A program made the position numbers and the translations under genes. A DNA stretch of 15,588 nucleotides from Ophiocordyceps camponoti-saundersi (nom. inval.) (Eukaryota > Ascomycota > Sordariomycetes > Hypocreales > Ophiocordycipitaceae), in contig PDHQ01000567.1 of assembly GCA_003339415.1 (NCBI GenBank), forward strand, positions 1-15,588. The letters are read 5' to 3'. The first letter of the stretch is position 1. Each line of letters starts with the position of its first letter. Positions 1-8,574 of this stretch are shown here, in pieces. Below the pieces are notes generated by a model. It was not told the DNA's origin and searched no databases. It saw nothing but the letters and a program-made list of their open reading frames with translations.

Positions 1-360
1 ATTATATTTAATTTCTTCTTTTTAATATATAATATTTAAGGATTTTTTACTCGCTAAATAATAGTCTAATTAAAAAAAAAACTTAAGTTATATAAAATAT
101 ATAATCGGAGCTATATACTAGTATTTTTTTTATATTTAATTAGCTTACGTAAGCTGACTAAAGCTTTAGTTATTTTAGTTTTTAGTCTTTAGTTAGTTAG
201 TCACTTTATTTAGTAACTAACTAAAGTTACTAAAGTGACTAACTAATAACTAACTAAAAAGTACGTATTTTAGTTATAACTAAACTTTAGTTAGTTATTA
301 GTTAGTTATAACTAACTAATTTTAAACCCTGATTAGTTTATACCCTAATTATAAATTATA
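1..360. other. AT-rich, RIP-mutated intergenic stretch, no gene seen
   Basis: No reading frame here can be linked to a protein. Bases 1-140 are almost pure A/T with homopolymer runs. Bases 141-331 hold the TTAGTT/AACTAA hairpin block described separately. LINE-like coding signal starts only at about 340-361. A full LINE endonuclease would need roughly 100 more residues upstream of its GDFN motif, and I see no trace of them here. Confidence 0.7.
141..331. repeat. TTAGTT/AACTAA repeat block with nested hairpins
   Basis: The block is built from the words TTAGTT and AACTAA in both orientations. The arm TTAGTTAGTCACTTTA (193-208) is an exact reverse complement of 231-246. A second, inner pair (209-218 with 225-234) is also exact, so alternative stem-loops are possible. 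The palindrome TTAGTTATAACTAA occurs at least twice further on. Four CA/TG dinucleotides that RIP would normally remove survive here (at 155, 202, 236 and 330), all outside the usual GCA/TGC context. That suggests this block is younger than, or was spared by, the RIP seen elsewhere. It could be a miniature inverted-repeat element or a minisatellite; I cannot tell which. Confidence 0.6.
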
Positions 361-2544
361 TCTATTTATTTACCTTTATTAATAATCCGGTCTAGCTTTT
401 TCTTATAGCGCGACCTTCTTTACTTTAACTTAACCTTAATAGCTACCCTTTTATATAGTAACTTTAACCTTTATTACCCCTTATAAGATTACTACGAAAA
501 GTCCTCCCTTAAAGTAGCTAACTTCCTTAATCTTATAATTAGCCTCTATCTTAAACTTATTACGCCTCTAGGCAAAGTTACTTAGAAAATATATAATAAA
601 CGAACTAATATTATTAACCTAGCCTAAGCTACGCTAAACTGCTAAGCGATATACTAAGGAAATAACCTTAACCTTATTAGCTCTAACTATATTCTATAAA
701 TTATTTATATAAATACCGACCTTCGCTTTAATATTATACTAACTAAAATTTAGCGCTCCTTTTACTTAGATATACTTATAGCTAAAGTATAGAACTAACT
801 TAAGCTTAAATTATACTATACTTTTATACCCGAAAACTTAAAAAAAGTAATTACTTTATTATATAAATAGCTAAAAATAATAATAAAGATTATAATATTA
901 TTACGCGTTTATATATACCTTATAATATAAAATTAATAAAATTAGGTAACGGCGGCTATTATAATAGCCGCTAAGCGGGCTTAAAAATATTAGAAAGCTA
1001 ACTTTACTAACTTTTATTAATAAAACTATTAGAAAATAATAAAAGCGTAAAAATCTATAATTAGCGCGGCCCGCTATAGCGCTTAGTGCGATTTTCTTAA
1101 TAATATCTTAATAAACTTAATAATACTTTAAATAATAAAATATTAGGCCTAGCTCCGGAGCTAGGCCCCGCCGGAGCTTATATATATACTAACGCTATAA
1201 AAAAGCCCCGACTTAAACTTAATATTTACCTTCTTAGATAAAGCGATCTTACTTAGCTAGTAATTCTTCCTTATTTTTACCGCCTTAGCCCCTTTTTTTA
1301 CCCTAAATAAACCTTTCCCTTTTTTTTATATTAAATATTTAATTATTATTAATAATATTTACTTTACCTTTTTCTTAATTACCTTATAAAAATCCGCTAG
1401 CCCTAATAAGATCTTAGTTAGGTTTCTAAAAAGATACGAACCCCCCCTTATCTAAGTTTTTTAAAAAATCTTCTAAAGCTATATTAATAATAGCTATTTC
1501 TTATTATAATTTAAAGCCTCTAATATTATAGTTATCTATAAGGTAAGTAAACTACTAGCTATATATTATACCTTAAGCGGGTATAAGCTAATTTCGCTTC
1601 TTAATATAATAAGGAAAATTTTAAAAATAATTATTATTAGGAAAATAATATTTATAGCGGAAGCGGCTAATATCCTCTTAGATAGCTAAATAAGTAATAA
1701 GCTATAATATTTTACTAATATTATAGTTTTTATACTTACTAAAACTATTTAAATTATTTAGACTTAAGGCGGCACCGCCTTACTCCTCTTACTAAACTTT
1801 ATTAAAGCTTTTAATTATATTTCTTATAATAAGCTAATAATTATTTTTAACTACTTAAGCTTTCCTAAATAAGTTATAGCGTTTATTTATTTTTATCTTA
1901 CTACTAAAATCTTATAACTTAAGTTTAATTATAAGCTTAGTAATACCTTCCTAATTTAATAAAAAGTCCCCTAAAAGTCCCCTATATTATTAGTCTTTTT
2001 CCTATTATATATATTCTTATTATATTAATATCTAAACTTAATAATTAAACTATTAATAGTAAGCTTTGCTAATAATACTAATATATTTAATATTAAACGT
2101 AATAAGGCTTAAGTACTCTTTAACTTAAGTAGGCGTAGCGAATCTATAAATAATAAGCTTTTAAGTATAAAATAACTTTTTAACTAGCTAAAAGTAAGTT
2201 AATATATTTTATAAAAGCTAGAAAAGTAAATATAACTTAGCTTTAGCTTAGTATAAAAATAATATAGCTTATATAAAAAGCGAGACTTTTAGGGGTTTAG
2301 CTATATTATAAACTCTAATAAAAGTCTTACTTTTTAAAACTTACTACTAAACTTAAGCGCTAATACCTAGCTTTTATTAAAATTATTATATTAATATAAA
2401 GTTATATTTTATTAAGAGTAAAGGAGGTATATATTAAAGTTATTAGATTAGCGATTATATTTAATATATTCTAATTTACCTTACTTATATAATTAAAAGG
2501 GAAACTATATAGCCTTATTATAAAAGCGCTAGCTACGAAATAAT
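361..2544 (+). pseudogene. LINE ORF2 remnant: endonuclease and reverse transcriptase, RIP-inactivated
   Basis: ORF2 would encode the enzyme that nicks target DNA and copies LINE RNA at the nick. Frame 1 reads as an APE-type endonuclease: the GDFNLHHPLW motif survives as SNFNLYYPL-stop (457-486) and the SDH motif as SNY (682-690). After a basic linker, the RT starts near 1390 with a degraded SPDGIP-like motif, then AYRPISLLN-like, DFTKAFD-like and QGVPQGSP-like blocks. The catalytic FADD box is now FANN (2065-2076). From about 2285 the homology moves to frame 3 (RLLGV, then VIRPA- and ALATK-like segments), so about one base was lost between 2076 and 2285. RIP has removed both endonuclease acidic residues and both RT aspartates. 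Many in-frame stops and the near-total lack of ATG make this non-functional. Confidence 0.85.
2540..2544. repeat. Left target-site duplication of the Gypsy insertion (ATAAT)
   Basis: The five bases before the left LTR are ATAAT; the five after the right LTR (8570-8574) are ATAGT. They differ by one G/A transition. A 5-bp duplication is the normal size for Ty3/Gypsy integrases. The LINE reading frame is restored if one copy is counted, which supports this assignment. Confidence 0.75.
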
Positions 2545-2558
2545 TATTACGCGCTAGC

Positions 2559-2656
2559 AATTATAAGGATTTCCTCTAGATATTTCACGGTAATTTCCGA
2601 GGATTTTAATTATAAAGATTTCCCTAGACATTTTACGGTAATTTCCGAGGATTTCC
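2559..2656 (+). repeat. Two tandem 49-bp subrepeats inside the LTR
   Basis: Units begin at 2559 and 2608 with AATTATAA and share GATTTCC, TTTTACGGTAATTTCC-like and GAGGATT segments. The same pair is in the 3' LTR from 8211. Repeats in the U3 part of an LTR often carry promoter or regulatory sites, but nothing here proves that. Confidence 0.8.
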
Positions 2657-2670
2657 GACTATAGTTATAT

Positions 2671-2710
2671 AACCTCGGAAACCTTATCGTGAAATCCCTA
2701 GGAAAACCTT
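2671..2710 (-). repeat. Inverted partial copy of the LTR subrepeat
   Basis: The segment starting AACCTCGGAAACC and running through GTGAAATC and CTAGG to CCTT resembles the reverse complement of the 49-bp unit just upstream, with a few changes. Together with the direct units it could form a long stem-loop in U3. The arrangement is also present in the 3' LTR. Confidence 0.65.
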
Positions 2711-2792
2711 AGTAGGAAATTACCCGGAAATAGAGTCGACCTTTTACTAAGATTTCCTTATACCCTCTCCTATCTTTACTAATATATGCCTT

Positions 2793-2862
2793 TATATATT
2801 TTACTAAGATCTCGCTTATAAAAGTTTTTCCTCTTTTCTTTCCTTTCTCCTTAGCTTAGAAT
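2793..2862 (+). promoter_or_regulatory. Likely LTR promoter: TATA-like box, C/T strip and start region
   Basis: TATATATT (2793-2800) is followed by a C/T-rich run (about 2826-2850) and then AGCTTAGAAT (2853-2862). Pyrimidine-rich strips just before the transcript start are common in fungal promoters. The AGCTTAGAAT word is the exact reverse complement of the predicted primer-binding site, as expected if it lies at the 5' end of a self-priming transcript. The whole arrangement is conserved in the 3' LTR (start word at 8505-8514). Confidence 0.55.
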
Positions 2863-2919
2863 CTTTATTTATAATACTAATATTATTATTTAGTTAATAT
2901 ATTTTATAGCTATAATACT

Positions 2920-2929
2920 ATTCTAAGCT
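2920..2929 (+). other. Predicted self-priming primer-binding site
   Basis: ATTCTAAGCT starts two bases after the 5' LTR, exactly where a primer-binding site belongs, and is a perfect 10-base reverse complement of 2853-2862 inside the LTR. Tf1/sushi-group elements prime reverse transcription by folding the first ~11 bases of their own mRNA onto this site instead of using a tRNA. No TGG-start tRNA complement, or its RIP form TAG, is seen here. RIP on both strands could have changed the original pairing. Confidence 0.6.
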
Positions 2930-3301
2930 TAAATTCGCTAGCGAGCGATTAAGAAACCCGTACTTTACTTTTATATCCTTATATAAGATAGAAAAAAACT
3001 TATATATAAATTATAACTAGCTTCGAAACGTATATCTAGAGCCCCTAACTAAACTTTTAGGCGATTAAGGAGACTCGCCTCGGAGATACCTAACTTTATA
3101 ATAAAATAAGATATCGGCGAAAACTAAACTACGATAATAGCTACCTTTTCTTAAAGTACTATTAGTACGATTATATTATAAAAATAGCGTATAGAGATAG
3201 CGTAATTATAAGTATAAGTTATAAAACTTTAAGGTTAGTTAATTTAAAAAAATTAAAACCTAAATATAAAAAAGACTTATTAAGAAATATCGATTATATT
3301 T
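2930..3301 (+). other. Gypsy leader between primer site and gag
   Basis: About 370 bases with no recognisable protein in any frame. This is likely the 5' untranslated/packaging leader, possibly including the first gag codons toward the end. A start codon cannot be identified because ATG has become ATA. Confidence 0.5.
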
Positions 3302-4255
3302 AGTATAAATAAAAAGATATTTATTCTAATTAGAAAGGCCGCTTAAGATACTTTTACGCTAATAGCCTTAGTAAGATAGCCGAACCCCTCCTATTCTAAT
3401 TTTGCGAAAATTCGCTATAAAAAAGTAAGTAAATTTTTAGGTAAGAAGGAGGATTTTAGTACCTTCCTTATAAACTTAAAAGATAAGATAAGGTCCGATA
3501 AAATAACTTTTTAAGATAAGTAAAATTAGATAAGTATATTATTCCGCGCGTTAAAAAGGAAAGCCCGTAAACTCTTAGAAACTTAATATAACTTAAAAGA
3601 ACGCTTTTTTTCCGGATTAGCTAAGATAGTCTAATACTTAGAATCTACTTATAGAAATCTTAACGAATTTGCTAAAACTATAAACTAACTTCGTAAACTA
3701 AACTTCTTATTAATAAGTAAATAGGAAATTTAGGAGTTCCTCGTAGAGTTTAATTACCTTATAGCTAAAACCTAAGTTCCCTTAGCTTAGATTAAGTATA
3801 CGCTTTAGGATTATCTGCCCGCTAATCTTAACCTAAGCTTTCTTACGAAGGCTAAAAATTTATATATAACGTATAAGGAATTCTATAAGTACGTAAAAAA
3901 CGCCGTATTTTACTAGAAGAAGAAGTTAACTTATTAGGAGTTTTCCTATAAAAGCTAAGTAAATAAGAGGGTTACCTTAGAAAAGTAAAAGAAAATTATA
4001 ATTATAATTATAACTTTTTGCTAGAAAAGCTAAGCCCTTAGTAAGAACGAGAAGAAAGTTTACTAAGAAAATAATACTTATTTTATTTATAAAAAAAAGG
4101 GCTATATAGCTAAGGACTACCTTAACTAATAGAAAGTAAGGAGAGTTTATAAGGTTTAAACGCCTTTACCCGACTTTATTCGGTTAGATAACTCTAATTT
4201 AGAAAAAGAGTAAGATTATTATAAAGCTTCTTAATAATCTTAAAAATATCGCGCG
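3302..4255 (+). pseudogene. Gypsy gag remnant (capsid and CCHC nucleocapsid), RIP-inactivated
   Basis: Gag forms the virus-like particle and binds the element's RNA. Frame 2 stays open to RIP-aware reading from about 3302 to about 4250. The capsid region includes a KVSKF..KKEDF segment near 3422, an RALKRKARKLL segment, and an EFLVEFNYLIAKT / DYLPANLNLSFL stretch near 3740-3850 typical of fungal chromovirus capsids. The zinc knuckle keeps exact C-x2-C-x4-H-x4-C spacing, but all four ligands are now Tyr codons (4079, 4088, 4103, 4118), as expected when TGC/TGT and CAC/CAT lose their C or G. The true start is unclear; ATA at 3305 could be a former ATG. The next domain is one frame back (-1), so a gag-pol frameshift or a lost base lies around 4200-4280. 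Confidence 0.82.
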
Positions 4256-4260
4256 TAAAA

Positions 4261-6020
4261 TAGAAAGTAAGAGAGTTATTTACTATTAATAGTTAAGTTT
4301 AAATTAATAATATAGCTTTTTATACCTTTACTTTATATAATACTAAAATAAACGCCTATCTCTTAGTTAGTTATTATTTTACGAAGTAAGTAATAAAGCG
4401 CCTAAACGCTAAGCTTATCCTTATCTATCTTATCCCCCTTATTAATTTCTAAGGCCGTTAAGCTAGCTTAGTTTATAAGCACCTAATTATTACCTTAGTA
4501 ATCGATAAACGGTATTTTCCGTAAGAAATCTACTAAGTAATTAACTATACTTAAAATCTCTTTATTAGCTTATTTTAGATAGCGGAGAAAAAGTTATTAC
4601 TTAACTACGCGGCCCGGAAACTAGTTTAGCTAGATAACTTACCTGCTTTTACTAAATACTTACCCTTAATCTTATTACTTAAGAAGCCCTTTTTTAACGG
4701 AAATCTAAACCTAGCTATCTAAGCGGATACCGAGCGCTAGAACTGCTTTCTCTATTAGGATAAGCGTAAATATCGGATCTTTTAACGCTCGTAAAGGAAA
4801 AAGGACTTCGTATAGCCCGCGAAGGAAAAAAAGCTAGCTTAAACCCTAACTAAGGATAACTAAGATACTAATAATATAAATAAGAATATTTTAAAAAAGT
4901 AACTTATCCGCTAAGTTTAATAAAACTTTTATTATTTATAATAAGAAAAGATAACCTTATTAATATTTATAATATTTATAAAATTAGAAAATAATAATAA
5001 TAACTTAATTATAATTATAAAGCTAAGCTTAGCTAGCTATATATATATAGGATAGGAAATCTCGTTTCCTTAAGGTAAAGAATTTAAGTATATTACTTAT
5101 ATATATAATATAATCTCTCTAGCTTTTACGTACCTTAAAAAATTTTTTAGTAAAAAGGAAGCTTATATTTTAGCTTATCCTTAGCTTAGCTATAATATAA
5201 CTCTAAAACTTAAGAAGCCCCTAAACTTAGTAAAACCTCCTTTTTATAAAATACTAGTAAAATACTTACTTTTAAAAAAGGAGATTATTAACTATTTACT
5301 CGAGATTAGTTTTATTAAACTAGATATTAGCCCTTACGCTGCTTTTATTCTCTTCGCCCCGAAGCTATACTTAATAGCCTAACGCTTTTATATTAATTAC
5401 CGATAAATAAATAATTACTTAAAAAGTTAGATTTTACCCGCTCCTTTTTTAGAAAATACCGCGTTTAGCTATTAGGAGGCGAAATAGTTTTTAAAAATCG
5501 ATATTATTTAAGCGTTTTACTATCTCCGTCTTAACTTTAACTTTAAGTACCTTATAGCTTTCTATATAAAATTTAGTATATTCTATTAGCTTATTTTTCT
5601 ATTTAGCCTTAAGGTAAAACCTACGTAATTTTAGAATTTTATTAACGCCTAATTTTATAATCTCCTTAACTATTACGTAAATATATACGCTAATAATATA
5701 TTAATTTACTTAAATAGCGAAAAAAAGGAATATTAAAAGGAGTGCTAAGAAATAATTTAGCGCTTATATTAAGCGAACTTATAAGGGGATATCCGGAAAT
5801 TAAAGTTTAATATTATTAAAGTTAACTACCTTAATATAATATTATATATAAGCTAAGGAATAAGCGTAAACCCTTATAAAATATAAGCGATTTAAAATTA
5901 GAAATTTAAAAATCTCCGAGATTATAAAGCTATCTATTTATTTATAAGATTATATAACTTTATCCGGATTTTTTACTATTATATTAATATTACTATAAAA
6001 CCCCTAAACTATCTCCTAAA
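4261..6020 (+). pseudogene. Gypsy pol remnant, part 1: protease and reverse transcriptase
   Basis: Frame 1 carries an aspartic protease followed by RT. The protease active site, normally DTG or DSG, appears to read N-T-K at 4339-4347, followed by an AYLLVS-like segment. The linker ends in a degraded FSKKEAD..LPPHRPYDH-like motif at about 5140-5190. RT motifs follow: a SPYAAPILFAPK-like block near 5330-5365, RFCINYR-like (5383-5403), IDIINAF-like (from about 5500), and YADDILIYLNSE with both aspartates changed to Asn (YANN, 5686-5697). Thumb motifs run to about 6017. At an A8 run (6018-6025) the homology moves to frame 3, consistent with loss of a single A. Both catalytic losses come from TGAT becoming TAAT, a direct RIP signature. 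Confidence 0.88.
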
Positions 6021-8190
6021 AAAAATATTATTTTTAAGCTTAGACCGGAATAGAAGGAGGCTTTTAATAAGATAAAGGAACTAGCTACGTAAGCTTTAGT
6101 ACTTACTTTCTTCTATCTTAAACTCCTAACCCGGCTTAAAACTAACGCCTCTTAAAACGCTACCGCTAATATATTTTAGTAATAGTAAGATAACTAAGCG
6201 TAAAAGCTAATAAGCTTTTTTTTAAAAACGATAAACCTAGCTAAATATACGTACCTAATTTAAGACCGTAAACTTCTCGCTATTATATAAAGCCTTAAGT
6301 ATTTCTACTCGGAATTACTCGGTTAGAAATTTAATATAATTACGGACTATAAGGCCTTAATTTACTTTATAATAAAAAGACTACTCTTAGTCTACTAAGT
6401 CCGATAATCCGATTTCCTTACTTAGTTCGATATCTATTTTATATATCGACTTAGCCGGTTAAACGTAGCTACTAATACCCTTTCGCGTAAGATAGCTAAG
6501 CTTCTAATTATAAAAGCTTATAAGAAAGAGGAAAAAACGCTTATAATAATTCCTCCGGAAAGCTTTAGATTCGAAGTCCCGACCCCGACCTTTATAATTA
6601 CCCTAGTCTACCTTAGAGAAAACTTTACCTTATTAGGAGTAGAGTTAGTATAACTAATCTAAAAAGAGAACGTAAGCTAGGATCTTAGATTCTACGGTAA
6701 CCTCCTAGTTATTCCTAAATAAGATAATTAGAAGCGGCTTTTCCTTTATATTACCTTAATTCGGAATATATATAAGCTAGCTATCTTTACTTACGGTAGC
6801 TAAAATAAAATTACCTAAATACTCCGGTAAGATTACTATTAGCTTAGAATAAAGTAAAATATCTATTAATATATCTATAATTATTATAAGTATTAGAAGA
6901 ATAAAACCCTGCGGGATAAAACCCTAAGCTTACTATACTTTTTACCTATTCTAACTTCTATATAGGAGTATATAGCTTATAATAAGAAAGCTATACTAGA
7001 AGACCGCTTTAAGTATAATTATATTTAAACCTTTATTTATAAGCTAAGCTAGATTATCGCCACGTTACTAAGTAAGAAGAACGATATAGTAGAGGTGCTT
7101 ACTAAACGCTACTTCCGATACCTTTATTATCTTTTCGGTATATTAAATATATAAATTACCGATAACGCCGGCTTATTTATCTTAAGATTTCTTAGTAAAA
7201 TTAATTAGTTAACTAGTATTAAGTATCGCTACGGTAATACCCTATACTTATAAATATAAGGTAGCGTAAAGGTAACTAACTAATACTTAAACTAAAAGCT
7301 ATAATTTTATACGAATAAATATTAGGATAATTAAAGCGCTTTCTTTCCCGCGCTAGATTTCGTATATAACTCCTCGTAGCACGCTTCGATCGGTATAGTA
7401 CCGCTTATAATCGCCTTTAGTAAGGATATATAGAACCCCCTCTTAGTAGCTAGTCCCCTAAATCCCTTAACCGTTTTAAACCCGATTACTATAGCCCGTA
7501 AACTTATCGCCTATACGTAGGAAATATAATAGTAAGCTCGAGCCGCTACTAAGAAAGCTCGCCGTAAGTAGGAAATATAAGTAAATAGAAAGCGTTACCC
7601 GGTAAATTTTACGGTTAGCGATAAGGTATTCCTTAGCTATAAGGGCTTCTCTATAACCGCACTTATAACGCGCCTTAACGCTTAATAATTTAAGCTTTTT
7701 ATAATTATCGAAGAATAAAGCTATAGCTATATCCTTAACTTACTAAATAGCTATTAGATAATAAACTTATTTTACGCTAACCGTTTTCGGAAAGCTATTA
7801 TAAATCTGCTACCTAAGTAAGAGATATCTCCCGCTAAGCTAGAAGATATCGATAATATATTAAAATAAGAGGTTAAGCAGATCCTCTAATCTTAGGTTAC
7901 TAGATAGCGTTATCGGTTAGAATATTAAGTCCGCTAGCGTAATTACGATTTAGATAAAATATAATACCTTACTAGGAATTTCCGTTATATACTTATAGCC
8001 CTTAAGGAATTCTATAACTATTTCCTAGATACCGCTAGTTTGCTTATTAATCTCTAGCACTAAGTTAAAGCTGCTACCGCGGATTATAAATATTAAAATA
8101 ATAACTAAGATAATATAGCTATTTCCCTAAGCACCTAGCTATATAATCGTTATTACTAATCTTAATAAGTATATTAAAACCTTCGTTAGG
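6021..8190 (+). pseudogene. Gypsy pol remnant, part 2: RNase H, integrase and chromodomain
   Basis: Frame 3 continues pol without another frame change for about 720 codons. RNase H shows TDAS as TNAS (6141-6152), and later DRKLLAII-, ITDYKAL- and NTLSRK-like blocks. The integrase zinc region near 6790-6895 has its C-x2-C ligands as Tyr (6882, 6891). The catalytic triad is probably N at 6981 (D lost), D intact in TDNAG (7161-7163), and K at 7269-7271 (E lost); the last two are separated by exactly 35 residues, the D,D35E spacing. Near 7330-7400 is the AFFPALDFVYNSS-like stretch. A chromodomain follows at about 7850-8010, with a RLEY.VR(W)RNYD core whose Trp codon is now TAG (7935-7937); such domains can steer integration to H3K9-methylated chromatin. 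The reading runs nearly into the polypurine tract. Confidence 0.88.
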
Positions 8191-8193
8191 GGG
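8186..8193 (+). other. Polypurine tract (plus-strand primer)
   Basis: TTAGGGGG sits three bases before the 3' LTR, where RNase H leaves a purine-rich RNA to prime plus-strand DNA. G-runs are resistant to RIP, which targets CpA/TpG, so the tract survives. Confidence 0.7.
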
Positions 8194-8196
8194 TAA

Positions 8197-8569
8197 TATT
8201 ACGCGCTAATAATTATAAGGATTTCCTTTAAATATTTTACGGTAATTTCCGAGGATTTTAATTATAGGGATTTCCTTAAATATTTTACGGTAATTTCTAA
8301 GGATTTCTAACTACGGTTACGTAACCTCGGAAACCTTATCGTAAAATCCCTAAGAAGACCTTAGTAGGAAATTACCCGGAAATAGAGTTAACCTTTTACT
8401 AGGATTTCCCTATACCCTCTCCTATCTCTACTAGCATATACCTTTATATATTTTACTAGAATCTCGCTTACGAGAGTTTTTCCTCTTTTCTTTCCTTTCT
8501 CCTTAGCTTAGAATCTTTATTTATAATACTAATACTATTATTTAGTTAACGCATTTCACGGCCGTAATA
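8197..8569 (+). repeat. 3' LTR (373 bp)
   Basis: The same length and layout as the 5' LTR, with an offset of exactly 5652 bases throughout. It begins TATTACG and ends CGTAATA, closer to the inferred ancestral terminal repeat than the left copy. Differences from the left LTR run in both directions, so each copy was mutated separately after insertion. Several are CG in one LTR and TA in the other (for example 2646-2647 against 8298-8299, and 2662-2663 against 8314-8315). Confidence 0.93.
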
Positions 8570-8574
8570 ATAGT
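8570..8574. repeat. Right target-site duplication (ATAGT)
   Basis: Matches ATAAT at 2540-2544 at four of five positions; the mismatch is a transition. Joining 2544 to 8575 restores a single frame through the LINE. Confidence 0.75.

Larger units (their letters stand above)
340..2544 (+). mobile_element. LINE (Tad1/I-like non-LTR retrotransposon), 5' part
   Basis: This is the upstream portion of a non-LTR retrotransposon, cut at 2544/2545 by a Gypsy element and continuing at 8575. Only ORF2-type sequence is seen (endonuclease then reverse transcriptase). There is no ORF1, and the endonuclease begins part-way through the domain, so the copy looks 5'-truncated, as is common for LINEs that stop reverse transcription early. 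The left boundary is only approximate. The sequence is full of TAA/TAG codons that fit RIP of CAA, CAG and TGG. Confidence 0.85.
2545..2917 (+). repeat. 5' LTR (373 bp)
   Basis: The LTR begins TATTACG and ends TATAATA, the RIP-altered forms of a terminal inverted TGTTACG...CGTAACA. It has the same length as the 3' LTR (8197-8569), with no indels between them. By hand I count about 43 differences, all transitions. It contains two tandem 49-bp subrepeats and an inverted partial copy, a TATA-like box, a C/T-rich strip and the partner sequence of the primer-binding site. Its last 20 bases are more heavily mutated than the same bases of the right LTR, which keeps CGCA and CACGGCCG there. Confidence 0.93.
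2545..8569 (+). mobile_element. Complete Ty3/Gypsy chromovirus LTR retrotransposon, RIP-inactivated
   Basis: The element is 6025 bp long, with two 373-bp LTRs and a 5279-bp interior carrying gag, protease, RT, RNase H, integrase and chromodomain in that order. RT before integrase and the C-terminal chromodomain place it among chromoviruses. The predicted self-priming site points to the Tf1/sushi type found in many ascomycetes. It lies inside a LINE and is flanked by a 4-of-5 matching target duplication. Nearly all damage is C-to-T or G-to-A transitions; only two probable frame changes are seen across the coding interior, one of which (gag-pol) may be natural. Confidence 0.92.

Noticed and set aside
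141..331. TTAGTT repeats as telomeric sequence
   Set aside because: Fungal telomeres are usually TTAGGG. The words here occur in both orientations within hairpins, not as a one-way array, and no GGG is retained although RIP would not remove it.
2545..2700. Tandem GATTTCC/TTTCCGAGG units as a CRISPR array
   Set aside because: There are only two direct units, 49 bp apart, duplicated with the LTR; there is no spacer diversity.
2785..2788. ATG inside the 5' LTR as a start codon
   Set aside because: It lies in the untranslated LTR, survives because of its TGC context (ATGCC), and no conserved frame follows.
3997..4016. Short ATTATA tandem in gag as a regulatory microsatellite
   Set aside because: It lies within the gag frame just before the zinc knuckle and is best explained as RIP of repeated codons such as ATG ATT.
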